Below, in pieces: positions 1-9,000 of a DNA stretch of 22,001 nt. The notes under the pieces are model-generated. The model was not told the DNA's origin and searched no databases. It saw only the letters and a program-made list of their open reading frames with translations. The stretch comes from Treponema sp. (GTDB lineage Bacteria; Spirochaetota; Spirochaetia; Treponematales; Treponemataceae), in assembly GCA_016290335.1 (NCBI GenBank), contig JAEETM010000055.1, positions 1 through 22,001 of the forward strand, read 5' to 3'. Position numbers and translations under genes: made by a program. Numbering within the stretch: the stretch's first letter is position 1; each line of letters opens with the position of its first letter.

Positions 1-2186
1 TGCTTTTTCCGTTCATTGGCAGCTTTATACTCCTCCATTTGCTGAGGTGAATAAAAACCGTCCTTCCAGTTAAAGCGGGAACTTTCCGGCAACGGTTGAC
101 CACGAGACATTGAAGTTGAAATTGCTTTAATCTGGCTGCGGGTAACCTTAGTTTTAGAGAAATCAACAAGTATTCTCTTAAAGCCTGCCTGAGTTATGAA
201 ATTAACTTTATCTGTAATTGCAAAAGGTTCTTCCGGCATAACAAACGAACCATCTTTTGTAGAGTTAACCTTAAATACAGATTCTTCCTTGTCGGTAAAG
301 TAAGTAAAATCATAATCCTTAGGAAGCTTGAATCGCATTCGGAACAAAGCAGGATAAGCAAAAACCGGAACAAGAACTCTGCCCCGTACATTCTGCTCAA
401 AAGTATCTTCAAGGTTTCTTCTGGAGTTTTCGTAAGGCATTATAAAGGCATTTACATTCTGATTTTCAAGCCAGGAAACTGCCCAACGGTTGAACGTATA
501 AAGATAAGGTCCGCCAATCATATTTACTGCAAAAGGCTTGAGCATCTGAATGTGTGCAAGATTATTTACAACAAAGTTATTAAAGCCATCTTCAATAAGC
601 TGGGAAAGCTCGTTTTGCAAAGCTTCTTCCTGAGCCGCAGAACAGAACGGATCAAGGGAAATGTAAATCTGCTTTTTTGATACAGGAAGTACTGTTTTAT
701 GATTAAGCAAATCGTAAGAGGTTTCGGAATTATACTCTACTATGTATCTTACAGGATTTAAGCCCTGAACAGTAAAGAAGTCTGGAATTGAAGAAACCTG
801 AGCATATACTCCTTCCGGGAAATAAGACAGCTCATTATCTTTTACAGGAGTTACATCCAGAATAGGAAGCAGTTCATCCTTTGGCTGACGTCTGTACCGG
901 CCCAAATCATTCGGCAGAATATGCTGGTAACGCTTTGAACCCGATTTTATCTGAAGCAGATAAACGCTGTCGCCAACAGTAAAGCCTTTTGGAATATCAA
1001 TCCAGCGTTTTTCATTATCATCAATTTCTACAGTTCTGACTTTATGGCTTTCGCGGCCCGTATCATCTTTTTTATGAAGACGGATTGAATCCCCCGGATC
1101 CGGCTCATAGCTGCCACCTTTCAGACAGGCAAGCTGAATTGAAATGCGCTCACCTTCTGCATTCTTTCCAGCCCCACTCTGATTAAGAGCCTCCACCAAC
1201 TCCTTCGGCGCAGGCTTAGTTGCAGCAATATTTCCAAGGAAAATACCCGTTCCGCCCGCCTGCTCCGGGTTCAATATTTTTTCAGCCGCATTATCAACCC
1301 CGTCATCAAAGCTTTTAAAATCATACCAGTATGTTGTTTTTGAGCGCGCAAAGTCCGAAGCAAGCATTCGTTTACCGGCCGCAATCGAACCTTTTTTATC
1401 TTCCTGATAATGGTCAATTACATAGCGGTAAGCAGAAACAACACTTCCAACATATTCCGCACTTTTCATTCGTCCTTCAATCTTAAACGAATCTACACCG
1501 GCTTTAATCAAATCCGGTATTTTATCAATCAGCTGTAAATCGCATGGAGAAAAATAATACCCCTGTTCTATTCCGCCTGGAACCTCTGCTGTATAAAAAC
1601 GACGACACGCCTGTGCACACATTCCCCTGTTTGCAGATTTACCGCCAAGGAAGCTTGAAAAAAGACAAAGGCCTGATTCACTTACACAAAGAGCTCCGTG
1701 AACAAAAACCTCAAGCTCTGCCTGAGTTTCCTGCTTTATTTTTGCAATTTCACTTAAACCAAGCTCGCGGGCAAGAACTGCACGCTTTACACCGTTTGCC
1801 TGAAGCAGCTTAACAGCATTTGCACTTTCTACATTCATCTGGGTAGAAGCATGAAGCTCCAGATTCGGAAAAAACTCCTGTGCCATACGCATAATGGCAT
1901 AATCCTGAACAATAAGGCCATCCGGCTTTACCTCGTTCAAATATGAAAGGAATCTGTAGAGGCGTTCGGTTTCGCGTTCTTCGCAGACTGTATTTACCGT
2001 AACGTAAATCTTTTTTTTCTGTCTGTGGACTGACTCAACGGCGGCTTCAAACTGATTCCAGGCAAAGTTGGTGGTTCTCATTCGGGCGTTAAAGCTTTTG
2101 AGACCTAAATATACGGCATCGGCACCTTCACCGATTGCGGCATCGAGAGATTCTATATTTCCCGCGGGGGCTAGTAATTCTACCAT
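1..2186 (-). CDS. U32-family peptidase-like protein (RlhA/TrhP type), 3' end outside the window
   Basis: The frame is open from an ATG at 2186 to the left edge, about 728 codons with no stop, so the C-terminus is missing. It starts MVELLAPAGN, the usual opening of U32 proteins. It carries the family signature (E-x-F-x2-G-A-L-C-x4-G-x-C-x-F-S) followed by a GMCAQACR cysteine cluster. Proteins of this family once called collagenase-like peptidases are now known to hydroxylate tRNA or 23S rRNA (TrhP, RlhA), with cysteines that hold an iron-sulfur cluster. The length well beyond 450 residues, with a long C-terminal extension, fits the RlhA (23S rRNA C2501 hydroxylation) type better than the short TrhP type, but I cannot separate them firmly. 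No Shine-Dalgarno precedes the ATG; a TACATT hexamer lies 7 nt upstream, so the mRNA may be leaderless. A MITE-like element lies just upstream. Confidence 0.85.
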   Translation of the reverse strand, partial: MVELLAPAGNIESLDAAIGEGADAVYLGLKSFNARMRTTNFAWNQFEAAVESVHRQKKKIYVTVNTVCEERETERLYRFLSYLNEVKPDGLIVQDYAIMRMAQEFFPNLELHASTQMNVESANAVKLLQANGVKRAVLARELGLSEIAKIKQETQAELEVFVHGALCVSESGLCLFSSFLGGKSANRGMCAQACRRFYTAEVPGGIEQGYYFSPCDLQLIDKIPDLIKAGVDSFKIEGRMKSAEYVGSVVSAYRYVIDHYQEDKKGSIAAGKRMLASDFARSKTTYWYDFKSFDDGVDNAAEKILNPEQAGGTGIFLGNIAATKPAPKELVEALNQSGAGKNAEGERISIQLACLKGGSYEPDPGDSIRLHKKDDTGRESHKVRTVEIDDNEKRWIDIPKGFTVGDSVYLLQIKSGSKRYQHILPNDLGRYRRQPKDELLPILDVTPVKDNELSYFPEGVYAQVSSIPDFFTVQGLNPVRYIVEYNSETSYDLLNHKTVLPVSKKQIYISLDPFCSAAQEEALQNELSQLIEDGFNNFVVNNLAHIQMLKPFAVNMIGGPYLYTFNRWAVSWLENQNVNAFIMPYENSRRNLEDTFEQNVRGRVLVPVFAYPALFRMRFKLPKDYDFTYFTDKEESVFKVNSTKDGSFVMPEEPFAITDKVNFITQAGFKRILVDFSKTKVTRSQIKAISTSMSRGQPLPESSRFNWKDGFYSPQQMEEYKAANERKK

Positions 2187-2229
2187 AAGATAGAATGTAG
2201 CATAAAACAGCGAAATGTACAAATATTAT

Positions 2230-2444
2230 CAGGGCAACCGTATTATAACTAATTTGATTAAAAAATGGCTTCCGGTCGTGATTCACAGGACAAAATCGCG
2301 CAATATTGCGCTAGACGCTGCATGTGGTATAGGAACTATTTAACTGCCGCTCCCGCGGCATCCACATATGCAGAGTCTTTTTGCCCTATGCCTCACTCCC
2401 TCCCGCCACCTTTTAGGTTAATAAGCTATAATACGGTTGCCCTG
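2230..2444. mobile_element. MITE-like element with 18-bp perfect terminal inverted repeats
   Basis: The ends are exact inverted repeats of 18 bp: CAGGGCAACCGTATTATA at 2230-2247 and its complement at 2427-2444. Immediately outside them are CAAATATTAT (2220-2229) and CAAACATTAC (2445-2454), 8 of 10 identical and in register, as expected of an aged target-site duplication. The 215-bp body holds no convincing gene. It does hold a 14-bp perfect palindrome, GCGCAATATTGCGC (2298-2311), and a TGCCGC/GCGGCA hairpin (2345-2360). The short size, long inverted ends and lack of coding match non-autonomous mobile elements. The element sits between the stop of the lipoprotein gene and the start of the U32 gene. 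The transposase family that would move it is not evident. Confidence 0.6.
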
Positions 2445-2450
2445 CAAACA

Positions 2451-3632
2451 TTACAACACCCCAGGGCTTGCCTCCGCTGAAACCATCCAATCATCTTGGC
2501 CAGCGGCAACCGGGTATCCAACTTCATCTCCAGCCAAGACCTTTTGTTGCAAAGCCTGGGCATTCTGGCGGGAGAGAGTTTTGGTAGCGGTGAGGCCGGT
2601 GGTGATAAAGGCGTTTTCGATGCTGCCAGATGGATAAATGCTGCAGTCGTCGATAAGCTGGGAATAGGAAATAAAGTTTTTGGTCCATTCTTCAACGTTT
2701 TCGGCGCGGTACATAAGTGCATCGAGGATTTTTTCACTGGCACTGTCGCGTACAAAGATTATGTCGGTTTTGTTTCCAAGGGCAGTTGCAGTCTGGTCGG
2801 TCCATAAATCTCGTATTTCCGGGCTTGTGTAAGATGAAGTTGCCTCGGAAAGATTTTCTGTTAACTCGCTGATGCATCCGTTGCCTCTGTTGCGAAGATG
2901 AACAACAAATACTTCCCCGGCTTTAACTTCTACAGCAGGGAAAGAATACTTTTTTTCTTCTCCATCATAAGCGCTGCAAAGCTCAAGCCCCGCAAGATTT
3001 CCGTCCGTTAAAGAAAGAAACTCTATAAACTCGTTTCTATAGATTCCGGCTGCCTTTTCCTGTGAACGCTGGGAACTTATACTTTCACTCTGAATCTCCG
3101 TCATAACGATTTTTGCCTGCCTTGCATTAAAACCGGTAAACGGAATACAGAACGTTAAAGAATTACCGTATTCATCCTTTACAACACCATACAGTTCATA
3201 CTTTTTACCAATCTCTGTACTCTGCTCAAGATTCAGCAATACAACATTTTTTTCTGTATTCACAGAGTTTACAGGAATACTTCCATTCAGCCCCGCCGCA
3301 GCAGACAAAGCCGAAGATAAGGTACCGTCCGTGGAATGTTCATCAGAATCTGAAACACCAGGCAGAACAGGCGAAACGACACAACCAGAAAGGCTTACGT
3401 TTTCCGAAAAGGTCATTTCAATGGAAGCTTCATCCAGTACTGCAAACCTCTGAAGCAGCGGCGGAGAATAATCTCCTTCGAGTATTTTAATTCCTTCAGT
3501 AGTTACCTTACAGCCAACAGGCGACACCGAAAATAAAGTGATTGAAGTAAGGATAAAAGTCTGACACAGAATAACTCCGACTTCTTTAAGCTTTCTTTTC
3601 ATCACAGCTTTTTCAATAACAGTTTTTTTCAT
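2451..3632 (-). CDS. putative lipoprotein with Ig-like (SbsA-type) and lamin-tail-like domains
   Basis: I choose the ATG at 3632 because GGAGG lies 6 nt upstream; this gives 393 residues. The frame is open further upstream, but that part runs through a hairpin and is probably untranslated leader. The N-terminus is basic (MKKTVIEKAVMKRK), then hydrophobic, ending SPVGC at Cys41, a plausible relaxed spirochaetal lipobox. A first part (about 60-190) has an SbsA-like Ig pattern (IEMTFSENVSLSG). A second part (about 195-360) begins IVMTEIQSE and has NEFIEFLSL and GEVFVVHLRNRG, which resembles lamin-tail-like domains of treponemal surface proteins. Function is unknown. It is probably anchored in the inner or outer membrane facing the periplasm or the cell exterior. 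The stop codon lies within the flank of the MITE-like element. Confidence 0.7.
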   Translation of the reverse strand: MKKTVIEKAVMKRKLKEVGVILCQTFILTSITLFSVSPVGCKVTTEGIKILEGDYSPPLLQRFAVLDEASIEMTFSENVSLSGCVVSPVLPGVSDSDEHSTDGTLSSALSAAAGLNGSIPVNSVNTEKNVVLLNLEQSTEIGKKYELYGVVKDEYGNSLTFCIPFTGFNARQAKIVMTEIQSESISSQRSQEKAAGIYRNEFIEFLSLTDGNLAGLELCSAYDGEEKKYSFPAVEVKAGEVFVVHLRNRGNGCISELTENLSEATSSYTSPEIRDLWTDQTATALGNKTDIIFVRDSASEKILDALMYRAENVEEWTKNFISYSQLIDDCSIYPSGSIENAFITTGLTATKTLSRQNAQALQQKVLAGDEVGYPVAAGQDDWMVSAEASPGVL

Positions 3633-3701
3633 AACAACCTCCAAAAAAAATTGGTATGGATTTAACAAATCCATACCAACTATTCCAGGAGGTTTTATAT
3701 G
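3630..3701. repeat. inverted duplication of a translation-initiation leader, with a 13-bp perfect hairpin
   Basis: At the centre is a perfect hairpin: TTGGTATGGATTT (3651-3663), a 3-nt loop, and its complement (3667-3679). Read outwards, each half has the same order: AAATCCATACCAA, then 8 nt, then GGAGGTT, then 4-5 nt, then ATG. The minus-strand half leads into the lipoprotein start at 3632. The plus-strand half leads to an ATG at 3699 that opens only a 7-codon frame ending at 3722. On the minus strand the hairpin is followed by a run of eight T and then the Shine-Dalgarno, so it has the form of an intrinsic terminator or attenuator. The upstream AACCTCC (3694-3688) can also pair with the GGAGGTT ribosome site. 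Confidence 0.7.
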
Positions 3702-3781
3702 TCCACTAAAAACCATTATTAATATAGTCAAAACTTATAGATTTCGGACCATATATTTTATAAAAGTTTTGTTATATTTAA

Positions 3782-4489
3782 TTATTTTATAGCTCCGGCT
3801 TCTACCATGTATCTGATTGAAACGCCTGTATCATCTTCAACAGTTTTTTCAACAACAAAGATAAAGTTCTTTTCTGTCTTGTCGCACATAATACGTTCAA
3901 TCTTATAATTACTTACACCTTTTCTTACAACATCTGGAGAACCAATCTGAGTTCTTGAAATAAGATTACCGTCGCCATCCTTCTTTTCTACCATGATATA
4001 GAAAGAAGATTTTACATTCTGACCATAACCTGAAATTGTCGGAACAAGCTGAATGTTATAAGTATTAGGCTTTTCAATATCTGAATGGATAAAATCCTTG
4101 AAAACTATTTTATCTGTTCCAGTTTTATTTGCATCATCACAAATATAGAGAACCTTGTCTGGTCCTGCTTTCTGGCAATTCAATTCCTTCATGTGATAAA
4201 AGCTTTTTGCTTCGAGAGCCTGGTAAACTTCCTCACCTGTCTTGTCAGCTGTAACAGCAGTTGGCTTCATCTTAAATACACCGCTGTCTACAAAATCATT
4301 CTTTGATATTTCTACCTGATAGATTTCTGCCCATCCCTGATATTTTTTATCAGTTCTTCCATACTGTCCGAAAACATAGTATTTTCCATCCTCTGAGAAA
4401 CCTTTATCTACAAAAGTAGCAACATCACCTGCCGAAAGACAAGCTGCAGAAATCAATAAAAATAAACCCGATAAAACTGTTTTTTTCAC
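3782..4489 (-). CDS. DUF2259-type predicted secreted protein
   Basis: This is a 235-residue protein starting with GTG; GGAGG lies 6 nt upstream, which supports this start. MKKTVLSGLFLLISAACLSA is a typical signal peptide with likely cleavage after LSA. The mature N-terminus, ATFVDKGFSEDGKYYVFGQYG, matches the opening I associate with the DUF2259 family, seen mainly in spirochaetes and of unknown function. No catalytic motif is visible. The remainder is charged, beta-rich-looking and soluble, so a periplasmic location is likely. It lies upstream of the lipoprotein on the same strand, with a 149-bp gap holding the inverted leader repeat. It diverges from the membrane protein gene at 4588. Confidence 0.75.
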   Translation of the reverse strand: MKKTVLSGLFLLISAACLSAGDVATFVDKGFSEDGKYYVFGQYGRTDKKYQGWAEIYQVEISKNDFVDSGVFKMKPTAVTADKTGEEVYQALEAKSFYHMKELNCQKAGPDKVLYICDDANKTGTDKIVFKDFIHSDIEKPNTYNIQLVPTISGYGQNVKSSFYIMVEKKDGDGNLISRTQIGSPDVVRKGVSNYKIERIMCDKTEKNFIFVVEKTVEDDTGVSIRYMVEAGAIK

Positions 4490-4552
4490 TTTGTTCCTCC
4501 CGAACTCATCAGTTAAATTATCACTTTTATTTTCGGTTTTTTTCTTTTACAC

Positions 4553-4581
4553 TTTACTATTATTTATCATACCGATACTAT
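4553..4581 (+). promoter_or_regulatory. possible sigma-70-type promoter, leaderless start
   Basis: TTTACT (4553-4558), a 17-bp spacer and TACTAT (4576-4581) form a modest -35/-10 pair (4 of 6 matches each). The ATG at 4588 is only 6 nt past the -10, where transcription should start, and no Shine-Dalgarno is visible. Confidence 0.4.
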
Positions 4582-4587
4582 TTAGAT

Positions 4588-5403
4588 ATGACCGTAAAAA
4601 CAAGAAATAGACTAAGTCTTGGGCTTTTTTTTATTGCAATCAGTATTTTCACTTTCGATGCCTTAATTTTAGTGTTAAAAATACTTCGTGGTGATTTTGA
4701 TATTTCTTCATTACCAAACTACGGAATGGGCAGAGGCTTTCTGACTAATTATAATCCTTATTTTGTGATTGCGGCACTTTTTGTTCAGATTCTTTATGTA
4801 ATTACCACCAGCTTTCTGCTTTTCAGGATTTTTGAAAAAACACAGGCTTCGGATATTGTCTACTTTCATCTTTTTCTTGTTTCCTGCCTTATAGATTCCT
4901 TCCGCTTGTGGGTTCCGCTTTTTAATGCGTTTAATTCTTATTCGAACCTGCTTGTTTTTTGTGGAAATGCCGTTGTTTTTGCCAAGCTGCTTATTCCCTT
5001 TTCTCTGCTGTTTACTGTTTATATGGGTGATGTTGAAAAGCGTCAGGATATTGAAAAAAACATTTTCATTCTGTTCTGTACGGCTTTTTTCTTTGCCCAC
5101 TATATTCCATTAAATACTGCAATTACAAAACCAAACTTTTCGGTAGATTACAGTTTTTCTACAATTTTAAATATTACAACTGCAGTAATCATTGTAAGCT
5201 GTACAGTACATCTTTTTATTCAGAACTATCATAACAGACGTTCTCAAAAAACTGCGATTGGATATCCACTTCTGTTTGTGGGAATGTCAATTCTGTTTCA
5301 TTCGGTGTCTATTCTTTACTTTATTATTGCGGTACCGACGTTAACGGTAGGAACTATTCTGTATCTTAAGGGATTGCACAATCAGTACCTTTGGGACGAT
5401 TAA
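4588..5403 (+). CDS. multi-pass integral membrane protein of unknown function
   Basis: This 271-residue protein has about seven hydrophobic spans (roughly 9-30, 55-82, 88-112, 117-142, 153-173, 187-210 and 222-262) joined by short loops. The short C-terminal tail ends QYLWDD. I recognise no family motif. The seven-span layout and lack of a large soluble domain suggest a sensor, carrier or membrane scaffold, but this is not supported further. There is no Shine-Dalgarno; the possible promoter at 4553-4581 would give a leaderless message. The gene diverges from the DUF2259 gene and converges with the lipid kinase gene, so it is probably a single-gene transcript. Confidence 0.7.
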   Translation: MTVKTRNRLSLGLFFIAISIFTFDALILVLKILRGDFDISSLPNYGMGRGFLTNYNPYFVIAALFVQILYVITTSFLLFRIFEKTQASDIVYFHLFLVSCLIDSFRLWVPLFNAFNSYSNLLVFCGNAVVFAKLLIPFSLLFTVYMGDVEKRQDIEKNIFILFCTAFFFAHYIPLNTAITKPNFSVDYSFSTILNITTAVIIVSCTVHLFIQNYHNRRSQKTAIGYPLLFVGMSILFHSVSILYFIIAVPTLTVGTILYLKGLHNQYLWDD

Positions 5404-5440
5404 TTTATTTGAACGATTAAATTATTTAAGCGATTAAAAT
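5396..5440. repeat. 17-bp tandem repeat spanning two convergent stop codons
   Basis: Units are ACGATTAATTTATTTGA (5396-5412), ACGATTAAATTATTTAA (5413-5429) and a partial GCGATTAAAAT (5430-5440). The first unit contains the TAA of the membrane-protein gene, and the last contains the stop of the convergent lipid kinase gene. It looks like local slippage duplication. Confidence 0.65.
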
Positions 5441-6027
5441 ACCTGTGTCAGGAACATGTAAAAAGAACCGATTGCTATAGGAATCATCAGATTATCAAAA
5501 TCGGCAAGTGGTAAAACTTCTATAATCATGGCAAGGAATGCAACCAGGAGGCTGATTTCTACCCGCTTTGTTACACATAATGTAGAAATAAATACTGCTA
5601 TAAAACAGGCAAGGCTGCCTTCAAAGGTTTTTCCGCCGGCCTTTGGGATTTTATGCTTACCGCAGATTTTTCCTACAAGGCTTGCAAGTCCATCTCCAAA
5701 GGAAAGCGCATAGATTCCAACCTTGGCATAATCAAGGGGTAAAACAAGGGCTGCAAAAAGAATACCAAAAACAAGTGTTATTGGACCAAGCACGATTTTG
5801 CCTTCATCACGTTCTCGGGCAGCCGCATTTGTTATCTGAGAAATAAGAGGAACAGGGTGACCTTCCAGCCTTAGAAGTTCACAGAAATAATAAAGAATGA
5901 CGATTACCATAAAGCCGATAATAACCGGCCAGTAAGCAATTTTTAAAAGAAAAGGTATTGCCGCACTGCACAGGTGAATCAGCTTTCGGAATATTTCTTT
6001 TAATAAAACCTTCTTATCTTCAATCAT
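5434..6027 (-). CDS. dolichol/phytol/diacylglycerol-kinase-like CTP-dependent lipid kinase
   Basis: This 197-residue membrane protein has about six hydrophobic spans. It shows the pattern of the SEC59/DGK1/VTE5 group: an N-terminal FRKLIHL motif, CELLRLEGH, and a loop with LSFGDGLASLVGKICGKHKI followed by GGKTFEGSLACF. In this family such motifs bind CTP and a polyprenol, phytol or diacylglycerol substrate; which lipid is used here cannot be told. Bacterial members are often annotated as phosphatidate cytidylyltransferase, a related alternative. Its ATG overlaps the stop of the upstream TPR gene as ATGA (6024-6027), so the two are almost certainly translated in a coupled way from one message. 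Confidence 0.8.
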   Translation of the reverse strand: MIEDKKVLLKEIFRKLIHLCSAAIPFLLKIAYWPVIIGFMVIVILYYFCELLRLEGHPVPLISQITNAAARERDEGKIVLGPITLVFGILFAALVLPLDYAKVGIYALSFGDGLASLVGKICGKHKIPKAGGKTFEGSLACFIAVFISTLCVTKRVEISLLVAFLAMIIEVLPLADFDNLMIPIAIGSFYMFLTQVF

Positions 6028-9000
6028 AGCTTTTCTGTATCCGTAAGCGTTTTTGGAATATCAATATAGATTGAAGGCTCAAAGTCTGGAGAAGGATGAG
6101 TTACATACTTAATGTTTTCTGCAGCAAGGTTACTTCCTTCAAGTCTGAGCAGAGTTTTCTGATTTCGTGTTAATGCATCCCACGCTCTTACTGACTGCTG
6201 GAACTGAACAATAGATTCTGCATTTTTCTGACTGTCGCCTGTTCGCCTTGCAAGACGATGCAGAACTACACCGTAATTGTTTGCGGCATAAAGATAAAGA
6301 TCAACTAAATCATACTGGTCTGCATTTGTCTGTGGGTAAACACTTCCACCGGCATTCTGTATTTCAAGGTCAAGCTCAGAAATAAGCTGTTCGAAATAAC
6401 CTTCTGCTGCATAATCATCATTGCGGAGAGCCAGAGTATTTGCCATAGAATATAGAAGATTTCGCTGCTTCTGGTTACCCTCACCTGCCTTCATAAAGGA
6501 ACCAAGCGCTTCCTGATAATTCTTTTTCTTATAGCTCATATAACCGAGTCGGTAACGGATAGAAGGATTATCGTTTCCAAGCTCAACAGAGTTTTTATAA
6601 TTTACTGCAGCATTATCATAATCTCCGGCAAGAAGATAATTTATATCTCCCAAATCTGCATAAAGAACTCCAACATCTTTATTTCCCGTAAAGCCGGCAT
6701 TTTCCTTTTCTGCGGTATAAAGTGTAATTCCCTTTGTATACTGTTCCTGTGCCTGAAGATAATCATTTGTCTTAATGTAATTTTCACCAAGCAGTCTGTA
6801 AGAATCAATGAACTTGTAAATATCTCTGTGAGAAAGCTGAGGTGCCTTATTGAACTTATCGATTGCCTTGTTCAAGGTTGGCTCAACATATTTTATTTCG
6901 CTTGTATTGATGTAATATTTTGCAAGATTATAAAGAGCAACTGGATTTTCCTGATCCATTTTTACTGCACGCTGAAGCAAAGCTCTCAAACCTTCAATCT
7001 GATAACGGAAGCGTTCTTCTGATGGAGATACAGGTCCATACATTTTTTCAAGGAGATAACCGCCAAGCTCTGTCCAGTCTTCTGAACTGAGAGATTTTTC
7101 ATCGCGTTCAAACATTTTCTGATAACCGATTACCTGCTGTAAATTATCAGAACGGATATAATAACGCATCATTCTTGAAGTATAAAGATTGTTAGGCTTA
7201 TATAACTGCATGAGGTTCATATACTGGTCTCGTGCGGCATCAAGCTTTTCAGAATCCTGTTTTTCTGTTCCCCACTCCAGGAAAATGTCTCCAAGAAGAA
7301 GAAGTCCGTCTGCATCGTTTACGTGATAGTCAAGAACCTGTCTTCTTGTTATTTCTTCTGCCTTTGAATAATTTGCAAGAGGATCAAGCTCCATCTGTGC
7401 ATATTCAATTCCGGCCTGCTTGTCGTGGTCAAAATAATAAAGAATCTTCATATATATATCTGCTGCACGCTGATACTGTTTATGTTCTTTATATTCCCGT
7501 GCATATTTGAAGAACCACTTTTTCTTCATTTTGTATGATGCAGCCTGGTCGAACTTCATCTGAGCCTGTGAGTATTCATCAGACTGGAGCAATGTATAGC
7601 CCTGCTTGTAATACTTAGAGGCTTTTGCAGGAATGTAAATGCAGTTCTTTGTAAAGTTGAACAATCCCCAGGAAACAAGAACGGCAAGCAGGAATACGAG
7701 TGCGCCCGGCAGGATTTTATTTTTAAGCTGATATTGAATCGATTTCTTATAAGCATCGTACTCTTCTGCTGTTCGGTGTTCATAATCGCGTGGAACAGGA
7801 ATTGAAGTATCGAGCATTTTTTCAAGCATTGCCGCAATCTGTCGTGCAGGTGCTTTATTCAATATCTTTTCTATGATTTCAAACTCAGCGTCGTCTGTAA
7901 ACTCGTCCTGAACAATTAAGTCTTCAAAGGCAAGTCGTACATTAAGAGGATATTCGTTGAAGTTCTTTAAGAACTTGGCATACTGTTCGTCTGATAAAGT
8001 GTTTGGAGGAAGCTCTCCACCGGAAATACCCTTGCTGAAGTCTGGCACATCAAGCTTTTTACCGGCTGCAGGCTTTGCATCTTTTTTAGGTTCCTGAACT
8101 GTTTCTACATCGGAGAAGCCCGGGATTTCAAAATCGCTGCCGTCAAAAGAAAAGTCATCATCACCAGAGCCTGCGCCCGGATTCATTGCGGTGTCTGTAT
8201 CTGGAATACCAAAATCTACATCTTCCATTCCAGATGTATCAAAGGTTTCTACCGGGCCGCTGTCGTAATCAAAGCCTTCTTCGCCTGAATCTGAACCGGA
8301 ATCAAAGCCTTCATAATCAGGAACATCGCCACCGGCAGAACCAAAAATATCGCCGAAATTATCTTCACCACTTTCTGTTTCGCCGGCCGGAATGTCATCG
8401 AATGGCACTGAAACATCAGGCATTGAGTCTAAATCATCAAGAGAAACAGATTCAAAACCAGAAGATGAAGGTTCACCAAAATCTGAACCAAAATCATCAC
8501 CAGAACCGGCACCTGAATCTTCTCCAGCTCCGCCGGGAAGTTCTATATCATCAGGATTATACAAGCCTTCAGGGACTGCACCGGAAAGGTTGTCATCGTC
8601 AGAAACGTTATCATCACCAGAAAAATCTGTTGAAAAATCATCTGAAAAATCAGAAGAAGGTGCATCAAAATCAGGAAGAGGACCAAGGTCGCCTAAATCT
8701 GAAGAATCAAAGCTGTCTGTTTCTGGTAAGTCAAAATCACCGGCAGAAGGAGTTTCAAAATCTAATGGTGCTTCATCCGGTGCATCTTTTATTATGTTTA
8801 CGCCACCCTCTTCATCTGATGGTTCAAGCTGAACAGGTGCATCAAAATCAAGCGGCATATCAAAATTATCTGGAACAGAAAAATCGTCTTCTTCGGCAGC
8901 AGCTGGTGTTACACTTTCAGAACCAAAATCAGAGCTTCCAAAATCCATATCAAAGGATTCTGCAGCTGCTCCTGAAGGTTCATCAAATGACGGTGTTTCA

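Noticed and set aside
2265..2807. Several short open frames near the MITE-like element and the 3' end of the lipoprotein gene
   Set aside because: They have no ribosome sites or domain features, and they overlap the supported lipoprotein frame or the structured element.
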